The notes under the pieces are model-generated. The model searched no databases, was not told the DNA's origin, and saw only the letters and a list, made by a program, of their open reading frames with translations. A program made the position numbers and the translations under genes. From NCBI GenBank assembly GCA_947579605.1, contig OX388306.1:3534001-3598000 (forward strand): 64,000 nt of DNA, given 5' to 3'. This document shows, piece by piece, positions 31,146 to 42,339 of the stretch (the stretch's first letter is position 1; each line of letters begins with the position of its first letter). This DNA comes from Athripsodes cinereus. Its lineage: Eukaryota > Arthropoda > Insecta > Trichoptera > Leptoceridae.

Positions 31146-32250
31146 AGATATCATACGAACTTTTTTATTATGTTATTTTTATATTGTGGAATATGTTAGT
31201 TTTATAGTGTGGAATATGTTATTTTTATAGTAAAAAACATGCAAAAATTATTGTAATGTGTATTTTTCAAGCCTTTCGATAAATTATGTACAAAGTTTTT
31301 GATTGTAACAATCTTCATTATATGTGATGCTATAGTTCTCTATTTTTCTTTTAAACATTTTATAAGAAACACACATACTAATAAAATGTCCCAATTTCTG
31401 AGCAATTATATTTCAAATGTGTGAACTCTTTCTAGGTATTCAAAACACGTATAGGTACCTAATTGACATCGAACTGTATTTTACTTTTATCAAATTGTAG
31501 TTCAATTTGTAAATGACATGACAATATTTCTATACATAAATAAAAAGTATTTTTCTAAACAGAAGCACCAACCAATAAAAATAAAATAAATTATTAAATT
31601 TCATATTATGAATATCATATTACAAAATTTGCATCAGCCGAGCTATCAATACTCCACGTCAATTATGAACTCAAAAGCTTTTATTTGAGTTAGATACCTT
31701 GCACAAATAGGTTTTCAGCAAAATTTGCCTTGTTAATAAGCGCATCTAATGCTCAGATGCAAAGTTTTTAATACTGTTAAAGAGTTTCGTTCTCAAACTA
31801 TGCTACAGCCATTAACAACTATAATAGACAGAGAGCTTTTAGGTAGAGATAAATTAGATAAGTGTTCCTAAACGCTTCTAGAGTAATTATTTTTTCTCAA
31901 GTAGTTTTTAGAGAGCAAATAGAAATAAACTTTTAGCTAAACTGTGGTTTTTGTAAAGCTGTGTCAACTATTTCACCATAAAAAATATTAGTTTTGATGT
32001 TACGACATTTGAAGAAGCAAACAGTCTCTTCTGCGTAAAATGTTTCTCAGTCAGTTGAACCAATTCTTCCTGAAATATTCCTGATATTGTGATATCGTTG
32101 TCATGGAAGCGGTGTGTGGTAGAAGAGAGACTTCTACATAGTTCGTAAAAAAAAACGCCAATTTACCTTGTTTACTAAGTAAAATTTTATTTTTATAGCA
32201 ATTTAAGAAAAAAATGTCATTTTTTGTGACCACGTATTTTTCATATTACC
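31146..32250. other. AT-rich gap with local tandem duplication
   Basis: No supported gene. A unit of about 26 bp containing TGTGGAATATGTTA is duplicated at 31177-31231. Sequence at 32087-32130 resembles part of family D (GATATCGTTGTCAT). Confidence 0.4.
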
Positions 32251-32254
32251 AAAT

Positions 32255-32455
32255 CAAGACTTTATTGAATCAATGAACCATATTGTGGAGGATTGTTCCC
32301 TGAGTAGATTTGCCGGCGGTATAGAAGAGATTCATCGGGTGTCGCCACGGGCAATCGAATATATTAATAACTTAGACGCAGAGCTATAGCTCATAGTTAA
32401 CTCTATGCACAGGGGTCGCTTGCATACGATAATAATAATAATAATAAGACTTTAT
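32255..32455 (+). pseudogene. LINE family K C-terminus and 3' end
   Basis: Plus frame to TAG at 32387-32389: SMNHIVEDCSLSRFAGGIEE then IHRVSPRAIEYINNLDAEL. This resembles the HIV-ECPLTRF-GG...S-EAI-WL--LD-L terminus of a well-spread insect non-LTR family. It is followed by a short 3' UTR and (ATA)n at 32421-32443. Confidence 0.6.
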
Positions 32456-32637
32456 TAAAAATATCATAGAATTTACCATGTGGTACGTTTCCTTTTATAA
32501 TTCAGTATTTTTAATCAATAAATAATGTAAAATTAAGTGAAATTCAGTAAATCACTTAAAAAATATGATGAAAAAAATTATATCGGAAAATGTTTGATGG
32601 TTTAATAAAGTAGATGTTATTTAAATATTATATTATT

Positions 32638-32832
32638 CAGTAAACAATAAACAAATTAATTATTCTCGACAGCGGTCCTGTGTGTTGTTTACTTCTAAAG
32701 TTGTTTTTATTCTCTGAGGGCATTGACCGCGCTGTCCTTGATTTGCACTTGCTCGTACATATTATTATATTTGCTTCTCATTCTGGCTTACGGACGGGCG
32801 CTGTTTCGTCTATTTTACTCATTGTGATTCTA
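32638..32832 (+). repeat. Dispersed repeat N, copy 1
   Basis: One of three copies (also 49030-49200 minus, 53908-54078 plus). It begins CAGTAAACAATAAA. The conserved blocks are CCTGTGTGTTGTTTAC, GAGGGCATTGACCGCGCTGTCCTTG-like and TTACGGACGGGCGCT. An imperfect inverted pair GACAGCGGTC / GACCGCGCTGTC lies inside. It is less AT-rich than its surroundings. The type (SINE, MITE or LTR piece) is unknown. Confidence 0.6.
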
Positions 32833-33480
32833 TTTTATCAGTCTAGCGAAAAGTGTCCAATAAAAAGCCACAGTGGATATACTTTAAATAAGTGTTTTAT
32901 TTATAATAAGTTCAACATGAATTTCCACCATGAACTGTCGTTTGAAAAATATTATCTTTAATGTAGGCCTTGTTACATGGCCTTTTTTGGCGGTTTATTC
33001 ACATATTCTGAAGACGCGTTATATTTTCTGATATTCATAAACTCAAATATCATTTTTACTCACAACTCAAATATCACAACAATTTTTTTTTCATGATATC
33101 GTAAAAAAATAAAGATATAGCTAAAAATATTATCTACAATCATTTTTGACAGTATTTTCGTGTGAAGAAACAGAATGATAAACAAGTCTAATTAAGTTGA
33201 ACGACTATAAACGGTCTTGATGAAAAATGGTTTCCTATAGCACAGTATTTATTTATTTATTTTATTTACAAAACAGTTTTTAAAAGATAAGTCACTAATG
33301 TCTACCTAACTGGGCATGAGCCCGTACCAAGGTAGACTGAGCCAGTTTTCACCTTACATTGTCTCAGCGCTCAATTTTCTTTACTTCAGTTACTAAGGTT
33401 ATTTTCCCTACTTTATTTAATCATAACATAACACACGCTCACGCACGCACACGTATGTATTAACTATTTGTAAATTTCCA
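32833..33480. other. AT-rich gap
   Basis: No supported gene. Sequence to about 32945 may still belong to repeat N; part of it resembles 1268-1320. Confidence 0.35.
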
Positions 33481-33484
33481 TCTA

Positions 33485-33700
33485 CTCATCAGATTAGCTT
33501 CTTCTTCCTGTACCTACCTATCATGTCAGGTCCCACCGACGGTAGCGCTCACACCGACGAAAACCTCCCTGTCCTGTGCTGCCCTGAACAGGTCATCCAT
33601 CGTCTTCATTCCGGTTCACTCCATAATGTTGCACAGCCAGGACATTTGCTTTCAGCCAACTCCCCGTCTTCCCTCTGTCTAGCCTTCCAATATAAATAAA
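33485..33700 (-). pseudogene. LINE family F C-terminal remnant (F2)
   Basis: The minus strand reads TGMKTMDDLFRAAQDREVFV then GVSATVGGT and a stop, with a GAAGAAG tail at the left end. Same C-terminal block as F1. Confidence 0.55.
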
Positions 33701-35345
33701 TTAGCTTAAGAGTGTCATTTTGTGTCTCCATCATCTCTACCTCCCAACAAAAAGGTATGCTTTCAGCTTCTTTATGAAACCTTTAATGAATGTTGTTTCG
33801 CTCCAGAATAAAAAGTTTATTATTGAGCTAATTTTGCTCTAGTATTTTCATGAAGAAATTGCAAAGCGTCCACTTGATGCTTTAAGCCAATTACATAAAT
33901 ACTTCCGTACTAGAGAAATTCTGCTTGGAAATTTTTTCTTGATAAGCTCCTTTTTTATTGAAACGTAGATGGAAGTATCTTCAGGAAAAGAGTTTAAAAT
34001 AAGAAAAAATGTCTAAAAAGCAATATTTCCATTCAACGTTTTATTGATATCATACTTTTATTGATAATTTAATGGCTATTGCAACTCTGAAATAAATGGA
34101 AGAGAAAGTCTCATTTTGTATTGAAAACATTAGTTTTTAATTTAAAAAATCTGATATCAATTCAAATGGCTTTTTTTATAAGAAATAAATTGAATATTAT
34201 AAATTACGTACTACATAATTATTTCCTGGCACATCCAACAAGTGGAGAGGACAATGAATTAACTGCATATAATTTACAGGCCGGTTGTCATCGTCATGTT
34301 TCAAATTTAAATTCGTTTTCAAAATTCCACAATTTGCAATAAGAATAAAAAAAATAAGCCTCCATTCTACCTTCTCTCCACTCGTCACATTGTCAAAAGG
34401 TAAATGAGATATGCCAAATATGATCTCAACATTTTTGTACTTTAAGTAACATTTACTATTAATTAAATTCTCAGCTTCATTTCTATATCTACCTTTGACA
34501 AGATGCTAACAGAATAGAACGTGAGTCATAATATATTATTCCATACCGGCAAATATAATAAGTATATGTAACAAACAATTGCAAAATATTCATTAAAACT
34601 TCATACATTATTTGATTACTATCAAAGTTGTGAAAATAGTTACGAAACACCCGAAAGTAGTTTCACTAATGCGATATTTGTGGATTAAAACTTTATGAAA
34701 TCTAAGAAACATTTCTAAGCTTTAAAGCGAAGGTGTTTCGTTGGAGGCATCGAAATTCGTCGCACGTTCATAATGCGTAACTTGCTTTACTTGAAGTTGA
34801 GATTCTGAAGAAAATGAACATCAGAATGACAAAGTTCGCGATATATCCAAAACAAAGTTGTTCAACTGATTATTATGATAATAGCATGTACCTACATACC
34901 TATGTTTGTGTCGTCGACAAAGAGTGTTATTTGTCTATTCGCGAATATCGGAATTTTCGTAATAAAATACTAGTTTACTGCCAGTCTTCATCTCTCAACC
35001 GCTGGAAAAAGATTCATCAAAATTCTTTCCACAATTTTCAGGGCTTAGCTACAAAAACATACTTTGTTCTCATAAATTGGACTCAAATTATTTGTCGTTC
35101 AATCTTCTGTCCTTATAGTCTTTTGATCTGTTAATCGAGAAGTCTGAGATTAGAATTTTCCCACAACCAGCTTTTTTTATTCTCGCAAAAAAATCATACT
35201 GTGAGTTTTTTCTGGGTTGTATTTGAGTTTATAACATGTCCAGATTTCTCATTAAAAATCAAAGTTGTTATTAGAATTTTCATTTGCATGAAGTAATCTT
35301 GTGAGGGGCAACGGTCAAATTTTATTATCTGTCACTATTTAAAAA
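33701..35345. other. AT-rich gap
   Basis: No supported gene or recognised element. ORFs at 34121-34342 and 34814-35134 show no domain; the short LAHPTSGEDNELTAYNLQAG segment resembles S tail sequence. Confidence 0.4.
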
Positions 35346-35349
35346 GTAG

Positions 35350-35582
35350 CATCATCATCATCAACCTCAACGCTCCTCTCAGGAGCACATGGTAGAAACC
35401 AGCTTCCTCGACCAAAGCGTCTCTGTGTCAATCACGTCACCTCTTTCCGCGACATTCCCTGCGCTCTGATGTTGTCATAAGAACGGTGTTTTTTGAAAGA
35501 GGGCCGCCCAGGGTGACGGAACCTTGCGGACGGATGAACAGTGCACCTTTTGGCCAACTATTGGACATTCTTAGAACATAGA
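35350..35582 (-). pseudogene. LINE family D 3' fragment (D3)
   Basis: (CAT)n tail at left, then the D 3' hairpin (GCTCC TGAGA GGAGC on one strand) and diverged D C-terminal coding sequence on minus with frameshifts. Confidence 0.65.
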
Positions 35583-35770
35583 AAGCAGCTACTGTTTGTA
35601 AGCTTTTAAAGTTTTGTTTTCATATAAAACCGATTTTATCAATAACCTTAATCAAACTAAAAACTGTTTTCTGACATTTATTATTTATTTACAATATAAA
35701 TTAAAATAACACACATAAGTTGTACTAAGATAAGAAAAAATCAAGCACTTGTAGAATATATAGATTACTA

Positions 35771-36033
35771 AGTTTTCCGATGCTTATAAATCGGCTTAGG
35801 TTGGCTAAAGCGCTTTTCATCAAGTCCACCAAATTCCTTTTTTCATATTAATCTTTTCAGATCGGGTGACTCCAATCATTGCGGTTGGCTGGACAAAGTT
35901 TTATTTTAATTATATTTTTTTTTTTATTATAAAGTTTTATTATAAAATTTTATTACAAAAATTATAAAGACAAAGCTGATTTAAAGCACATAAGCTTACC
36001 TAAGCCGATTCGCAAGCATCGGAACACCTGATG
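35771..36033. repeat. Inverted-repeat element (about 35-bp imperfect ends)
   Basis: TTCCGATGCTTATAAATCGG + CTTAGG at left faces its complement (CCTAAG + CCGATTCGCAAGCATCGGAA) at the right. A related end occurs at 44880-44906. No ORF. Confidence 0.5.
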
Positions 36034-36712
36034 CTTTCTCTCTTTCCTACAAATGATTAATTTCTTTTAAAATTTATCATCCCTATCTTGATACATCTCA
36101 CAATATGTTTTTTAACTGCGTCATATCTAAATTACGGACGAATTATAGAAATTGACGATAACAATAATGTTCAGTACCTAGTTACCTTATTCGTTAGAAA
36201 TTTCCGTTATCTCGTTAGTAGACAAATCAGGCTTTCAGAATAATATACAAAATTAGACGCACGAAATTGAATTCAGCCTGTTGTTACCTATGTATATTAT
36301 TACATAGACAAATTTCTTTATGAGATAAATTCAAATTTATTTCAAAAACTCATCACAAAACCTTTGTTGTTTACGGGGTTCGAAGTTTGATATTATAATT
36401 TATAAACTTGAAAAAGTTTTCATGGTTTGACTTTATCAATATTTTCAAAATATGACATCAGAAATTCTTAACTTTTTTATAAACAGAAGACTGCGTAAAC
36501 GGTGAAAGGAGGTATGACTAGTCTTCAAAAAATCACATCTTCCTCTACAGCAAAATACTTATATTTTAACAGCTTTCTAATAAAACTTTTAGGTTCAATT
36601 CGGCTGTCGATAAATTGAGCGAAGTTTTTAGTTCACTTTGAAAATACTTGAATGTTGTATTGTCACCAGACCTATTATAAATATTTGTCAATTATTTGAT
36701 ACGATTTTGAAA
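36034..36712. other. AT-rich gap
   Basis: No supported gene. Confidence 0.45.
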
Positions 36713-36717
36713 AAAAA

Positions 36718-36965
36718 GGTGAAGAATGAGGATATTAGAAGAATAAGTGTATACATAAGGAATGTTCTGGGTAAAAGAATGTAAATTAACGACGATGTAT
36801 AAGACATGTGAAGCGAATGAGTGAGGAAATGGTGGCATCTGCCTATCTGAAAAAGGGAATGTGAGGAAGCGCGGGCTTCCGAGAATCACGTGAATCAAAT
36901 TCTCAATAACAATCGAATGTAGAAGAAATAAAATATACATAGCGTATACCTACCTCACTTGAAGT
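36718..36965 (+). pseudogene. LINE B fragment B8, heavily decayed
   Basis: The plus strand retains KVKNEDIRRISVYI-like residues, the RKRGLPRIT block and a trace of the 3' CCTCACTTGAAGTAGG stem-loop. Confidence 0.5.
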
Positions 36966-36969
36966 AGGG

Positions 36970-37322
36970 CTTAAGCGTTTAGATAGATTTTGAAAATGTA
37001 TTGAAAATTGATAGATTGAATGCGTAACATACTTACATTTTTATGTTATGTAAAAGAGCTAAGATTAGCTAAGCTCTTAATAACTGTAATGTAAATGTAA
37101 CATAAGTAATATTCTGTGAAATTTATTTATCATTTGCTGTAGATTGATTGCAAAAGTAAGGTTGAGTTTATCGCGAAGGCGCGATTTCTTCCTACAAAAC
37201 CAATTTCACGAAACTTTCACAAATTTACCTTTATGGAAAAAGAGGTGAATAAGGGGGAAGAATATGTAGGAAAAGGGATTGAGAAATTTTAACTTAGTTA
37301 TTTCATAATTTGCGTGTTTTAC
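36970..37322. other. AT-rich gap
   Basis: No gene or recognised element. Confidence 0.45.
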
Positions 37323-37324
37323 TG

Positions 37325-37570
37325 TTTAAGTATGGTGCTCGAAGACGTGAACGTCCAAGGATCAAATGGCAGGATCATTTGAATTAAATCCTACAGAACG
37401 GTCTCGTGTTGAGCACATTGAACAGGAGAGTATGCATGAGGAATTGTATGACAGTGACGGAAGCGAAAGATGTGTGCAAGGAAAGAAGGAAGTGGCTCTC
37501 GATCCTTTCTGCCTACCCCGCAATGGAAGCGGCGTGATGGTATGTATGTGTGTATGTATGGAAGTATTGA
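37325..37570 (+). pseudogene. LINE A 3' fragment A4
   Basis: The plus strand encodes GARRRERPRIKWQDHLN..., then after a nonsense change the HEELYDSD-frame shadow. It ends in the A stem-loop (CTACCCCGCAATGGAAG) and GATGGTATGTATG tail. Confidence 0.7.
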
Positions 37571-37786
37571 AGCTTTGATGGCAAAAGTATCTTAATGGGA
37601 AATCGATGGTGGCAAAAACATTTCATCGAATACTCGATCTTCTTCATCAATTAATAACGATGTGGGATTTTTTTTATTTTCATTTATTCCTTCAATTTTA
37701 TTGAGAAAAGAAGGAAATGATCTATGTATGTAGGTAGGTAATGTTGATGTATGTCTTCCTTCATATTTGTTGTATAAAATATACAT

Positions 37787-37990
37787 AACAGAGAGGAATG
37801 GTGCTCGGAGACTCGGATTATAAACTGGATCCTACAGAAGGGACAGGTGTTGGGCCCATTGAATAAAAAAACATGTATGAAAAGTTGTATGACAGTGATG
37901 AAAGCGAAAAGTGTATGCAAAGATAGGAGTGATTGGCGCTCGATCCTATATGCCTTCCTCGCAAGGAAAGCGACATGATGGCGATGATGA
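37787..37990 (+). pseudogene. LINE A 3' fragment A5
   Basis: Second, more diverged A 3' end only ~215 bp after A4, same strand: ERNGARRL, ILQKGQVLGPLNKKTCMKSC, then CTTCCTCGCAAGGAAAGCGAC and GATGG. Two independent truncated insertions or an old tandem duplication. Confidence 0.6.
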
Positions 37991-38236
37991 TATTATTTTC
38001 AACAAAGTGAGAACAAAATAAAATAGCTAGCTAGTTAGTTTGTTTGCTGAATTTGAATAACATTGTTATCGTAAAATGTCAGACGATTGTTTACAGGCCA
38101 GGTAGAAATAATATTATTTTTATTTTGCACTACCTTCTAACCTGGCGTTGTCCTGAGGTTAATAATATCCCATGCGATGAAAAAAATTAAACTTTACTGA
38201 AGAAAGCAAATAAAACTGATAAGTAAATATCTATAT

Positions 38237-38496
38237 TCCGTGGAGTACCCGGTAAAGAATTGGTCCCCTAATCTTCTCCGTAAGTTTTCGAGTGCCCTGT
38301 AAAAGACAGGAGTTCGAAAAAATAAAGACATTTTACATCTTAAATTCAGCGATGAGGTTTGCCACCCATCCCGAATGTCTAGATTTCATATTGGCACCGA
38401 GAGGACAACTTGTATGTTTATTATGTGCAGCCGGTCTGCTGGCTACCCCACTTGTGGGATATGCCGTGATGGTATAGTAATAGTAGTAGTAGTAAC
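38237..38496 (+). mobile_element. S (SINE-like) element S5, full length
   Basis: Complete copy, starting CCGTGGAGTACCCGG and ending CCCCACTTGTGGGATATGCC + GTGATGGTATAGTAATAGTAG. The flanking direct repeat ATCTATAT (38229-38236 and 38497-38504) fits a target-site duplication. The ORF beginning MPCKRQ is incidental and recurs in S13. Confidence 0.75.
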
Positions 38497-38504
38497 ATCT
38501 ATAT

Positions 38505-39340
38505 CAATTACCTATACAAAATAAAACAAAAACTTTGAAACAATATTTTTATAACACACCGAAGCGCGCCCAAACTTCAAAATAATCTAAGTCAAGATGG
38601 TATCTTACTCATCTTTTATCCCCGTTCTAAACACTAATTTAATACCTCGGAGCAATGACAACATATTGACAAATTAATACTGGGAATCAATTCAAACATA
38701 TTGAATAATGAAAATCATTTACAATATATTGACAATTCAATACTGAAAATCAATTAGTTACAATATATTGACAACAAATGGTATACATGTTCGTTTTCTT
38801 ATCAAATTTTCAGACATTGTTTTGAGAAAACTATAAAATAAAAATATTTGTGATATGAAAATTGCTTAAAAAAAATCTCTATTTAAAAAGTAATAATTTT
38901 AACCAGGTATATCGATTGGAGAATCAAGCTTACATACTGTAACACTTTTGAAATAATTATAGTCATAAAAATCTTTATTGTACAAAAAAGGTCACAATAA
39001 AAAAAATATAATCGGAAGAAGTGAGAAATACGTCTGAACTCCAAAGAATTGGCTCTAGGCTGGCTAATAAGGTCACTTTCGGTGTTCATGGATATCGTTC
39101 ACCAAATTACACTATTCGATAATATTAAAACGATATAGGTACCTAATGTCCACGAGTCGAAAGTATTAATACAAATTACAAACCATAGAAGCAACCATTT
39201 TTTTAATCTTCTATAAAAGATGTCGAATAGATCAATGAAAGTAGCGCTGAAATGATTTAGTTCAATTCTTTTTTGGTTGATATTTCGAACAATTATGAAG
39301 ATATGTTAACAATTAATGTTTGATTTTTTTTTTGTTCAAC
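38505..39340. other. Gap with imperfect tandem array
   Basis: 38655-38780 holds about three variable units of ACA(A/C)ATATTGACAA...AATACTG..AATCAATT. No gene. Confidence 0.45.
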
Positions 39341-39344
39341 CGAG

Positions 39345-39430
39345 TAAAGGCAAAACACGCAAATGACAAACCAATCAAACATCCCGATTGGAGATCAATT
39401 TTGCACAACATAACACTGTAAAATATCGAT
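39345..39430. repeat. Half-copy of the 1138-type inverted-repeat family
   Basis: ACCAATCAAACATCCCGATT followed by TTTTGCACAA mirrors the left half of 1092-1290. Confidence 0.4.
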
Positions 39431-39830
39431 AAAAGTGTTTTAAACTTCTTTGCACGATGTAAAATAAAGATGACAATAGTGTTATGAATAATAATACAAA
39501 CATTCAAAGATGTGAATTGAAACAAATATTTACACGGTTATTCGGGATTATCATATATTTTTTTGTGTCGATGAATGTGTCAACATAAATAACCAAGTGA
39601 AAATATTTTATACGACTCCTAAGAGAATCGTAAATTTTTATCAACCCAACCTGAAAACATTCTCTGCCAAATTCAGTGTAACTCGAAAATATTATTCCTA
39701 TTACATTAATATTATTTATTTCCGTTTATTTCAATTACATCATTGTGAAGCAATTTGGGTTTAAGCTAATATTGTATTTTTAATAATTTTTGAAAATATT
39801 TACATAAGTAGTCAATTAATGTGGAACTGA
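39431..39830. other. AT-rich gap
   Basis: No gene. Confidence 0.45.
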
Positions 39831-39831
39831 A

Positions 39832-40035
39832 TTACTTTGGGCAGGTGTTCGAAAGAATTAAGATATTTTACATCTTTAATTTAGCGATGAGGTGTTCCAC
39901 CCAACCTGAATGTCTTGATTTTGTATTGACACGGAGAGGAAAGTTTGCATGTTTATTAGGTATATGCGTTTATTCTGCTGGCTACCCCACTTGTGGAATA
40001 TGCCGTGATAGTATGTATTGTAGCAGTAATAGTAG
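39832..40035 (+). repeat. S element S6, 5'-truncated
   Basis: Starts at GGCAGGTGTTCGAAAGAAT and keeps CACCCAACCTGAATGTCTTG, CTACCCCACTTGTGGAATAT and a degenerate TAG-repeat tail. Confidence 0.65.
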
Positions 40036-40221
40036 GAATTACTTTAGGTGCCAGCACCAGCACACAGGTGTATACCCAGGTATACACTTTAAAATCTTTC
40101 ACATTCTGTGATAAAATATGTAGAGGGTAATGATGAGAGCATTGAAAAACCTATCAATATGGAGTCTGCTATATTATATCAAATCAACTTTAAATAATAT
40201 TCATAGAAAATTATGTGATTT

Positions 40222-40562
40222 GGGTATTGTATAGGCTAACCATACAGACATAGACATAGTGGACAGACTCAGTGCCCAATACGTAGAGCATACACGAATA
40301 GAGAGCTCCTGACAAATATAAAATATGTTCGCAAAGTCTCATATTGGGGCCACATTCTGCGGAGCGATAAATACCGGCTTCTGCAGTTGATAATAGAGGG
40401 ACATCGTGGAGTGGGAAGGAGGCAGATGTCATGGCTTACATATGGCACTGGACCGGAATAACTCAGGTGGGAAGCTGGTCCGAAAAACGAGGGACAAAGA
40501 GCCATCTTCTAGAGTGATCGTCAACGGCGGGGGGATACGGCACTTATAGAAGAAGAAGATAT
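40222..40562 (+). pseudogene. LINE family E C-terminal remnant (E1)
   Basis: Plus frame: KYVRKVSYWGHILRSDKYRL then LQLIIEGHRGVGRRQMSWL, followed by a frameshift. This is the Y-GHI-R--KY-LL...GRR--SWL end of an RTE/L1-like protein. Ends in (AGA)n at about 40548-40560. Confidence 0.65.
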
Positions 40563-40840
40563 GATAGGCGCAGTTTTGAAAACTTCCATTTCGAGGTCAG
40601 AATTTGAGAGGCCCATATTTTCAAAAAACTTGCACATGTTGTATAGCTCCTTCACTATAAAATAAACATAAAAATCGTTCTATCTCTGTCTTAAGAAAAT
40701 ATGAATTTAAGGATAAGTGGCGTACCTATCTTCTTCATGAAGAAGCTCTGTAATAAAGAGACGAGCTTTTATTGTTTCATTCATTTTGTAGAATGTTGGT
40801 AGGTCATTTAATGAAACAACAATATTAATGAACAACTGGC

Positions 40841-41892
40841 TGGTGTTATGCAAAAATGCGTTAAGCCACACCAACTACAAACTGAGATAATTGATGTTAA
40901 AAATCAGACATATTCCGACGCGTGTTTTAAAATTGTGGTTATATATTTAGCTTTGCTGTTTTGTTTAATATGTAAAAAATAGTTATAGTAATGAAACAAT
41001 GTTGTAAAATTTTCATATTTATTATTTATTAATACAAAAATTTAATGAAAAAGTGGGATAACACATTTTTACAGAACACTTTAAAAACTATTTCTTATGC
41101 AATAACTAAAAAGCAAAAATGTGTCAAGTGTAATTACTTCTCATAAAATATAAAAAATATAGTAAAGCATTATGGTTTTACTATTGGTATGAATGTAAAA
41201 TTAATAATTGTAAATATTTTATTGTGATGTTATATTTTCAGTGAAAAAAAATCAAATAGGAATATTTTGATGTTCAACATCATCCTCAAGATCTAATACA
41301 ACGTTTCCGAATCCATCTATATCGTCAATAAAGTTTTCAGTACAAACAGAGTCTAGAAAATTATAAAAACTGTTTACATCTTTGGGTACGAGCTCTAAAA
41401 TTTCCTTGAGATCTTTAAGTTTTTCTACTGACAAAGGCTTTCCTTCTGGCCACAATAAAGAGAGTTCTACATCTTTAAAATCCCTGTTTCTTCCTCTTCT
41501 TAATTTCTTAAGATCAACAGTTTGTCCATTATCATCTAGATTTGTCTTCATATACAAGACATTAGGGTTATCCTTTCTCATTTAATTTCGTGAGTTTTTA
41601 ACCAAATTAATATGAGTCACGCGGGTTAACATATTTTTGCAATACTGTTGTCATATTAGCCACATATTGATCTCAATTTGCAACAATACTTCAAGCATCT
41701 TAAAGCAATATTACATTATTTTTAGTCCAATTTCATGGTTTTTGGTTAACACATGGAGGTATTACAGAGTTTGTTTTAGTTTAAGCTGCTTACACTATTT
41801 TTTCAATACAAGAATATCACTTTTGGGCTAGGATTCTGACACTAACTCATTTTTTTTAATTTGGTGGGTTAACACATTTTTGCATAACACCA
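40841..41892. mobile_element. Terminal-inverted-repeat unit with subterminal motif copies and one ORF
   Basis: The ends are reverse complements: 40841-40874 (TGGTGTTATGCAAAAATG then CGTTAAGCCACACCAA) and 41861-41892, with the outer 18 bases identical. The core GTTAACACATTTTTGC recurs inside: 41055-41079 and 41622-41646 (plus), 41109-41130 (minus), and partly at 41743-41755. Repeated end motifs near both termini look like transposase binding sites. The only ORF is 41252-41581. No clear target duplication was seen, so the superfamily is unassigned. Confidence 0.6.
41252..41581 (-). CDS. Hypothetical 109-aa acidic protein inside the TIR unit
   Basis: ATG at 41581, with an in-frame TAA immediately upstream, to TAA at 41252. 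Residues 1-35 are basic (KKLRRGRNRDFKD). A central segment, LWPEGKPLSVEKLKDLKEIL then LVPKDVNSFYNFL (about 43-75), is a well-formed amphipathic block ending in a P-x-x-x-x-x-FY-x-x-L motif. The C-terminus is very acidic (DDIDGFGNV...DLEDDVEH). The central block reminds me of the C-terminal exon of several uncharacterised insect transposon-like proteins, but I cannot name it. Composition looks like real coding sequence. It may be a surviving last exon of a longer element gene. Confidence 0.5.
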   Translation of the reverse strand: MRKDNPNVLYMKTNLDDNGQTVDLKKLRRGRNRDFKDVELSLLWPEGKPLSVEKLKDLKEILELVPKDVNSFYNFLDSVCTENFIDDIDGFGNVVLDLEDDVEHQNIPI

Positions 41893-42064
41893 TCCAATTT
41901 ACTCTTGAATGATTTGCAAAATACTTCAAATGGTTAGTAGAAGAAAATTTTAATTTTGATATTCTTTTTATAATTAAACCCTTAGCCTTCAAGGAGATTA
42001 TTTTTTCGTTTAGGTAATAAACATTTTTTTTCATTATAAACCTTATTTATTAAATAGAGTATTT

Positions 42065-42337
42065 TATTAAATTACTACTACTATACCTACTACTACAACT
42101 ATACCATCATGGAATATCCCACAAGAGGGGTAGCCAGTAGACCAGCTGCATGTATTGAACATGCAAGGTGTCCTTTTTAAGGTAACAAAAAAATTAAATA
42201 TTCGTAATGGGTGGCAAACCTTTTAGCTGAATATGAGATGTAAGATTTTTTATATTTTCGAACACTTGCCTTTTTCAGGAATCTCAAAAATTGCCGAAAA
42301 AGTGGGAGACCAACTCTGCCGGGTGAAAGTGAACGTA
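42065..42337 (-). repeat. S element S7
   Basis: The left end is a TACTACTAC tail, then the S stem-loop (TCCCACAAGAGGGG on plus), ATGCAAGGTGTCCTTTTTAA, GGGTGGCAAACC, GAACACTTGCCTTTTTCAGG and GTGGGAGACCAACTCTGCCG. Confidence 0.65.
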
Positions 42338-42339
42338 AC

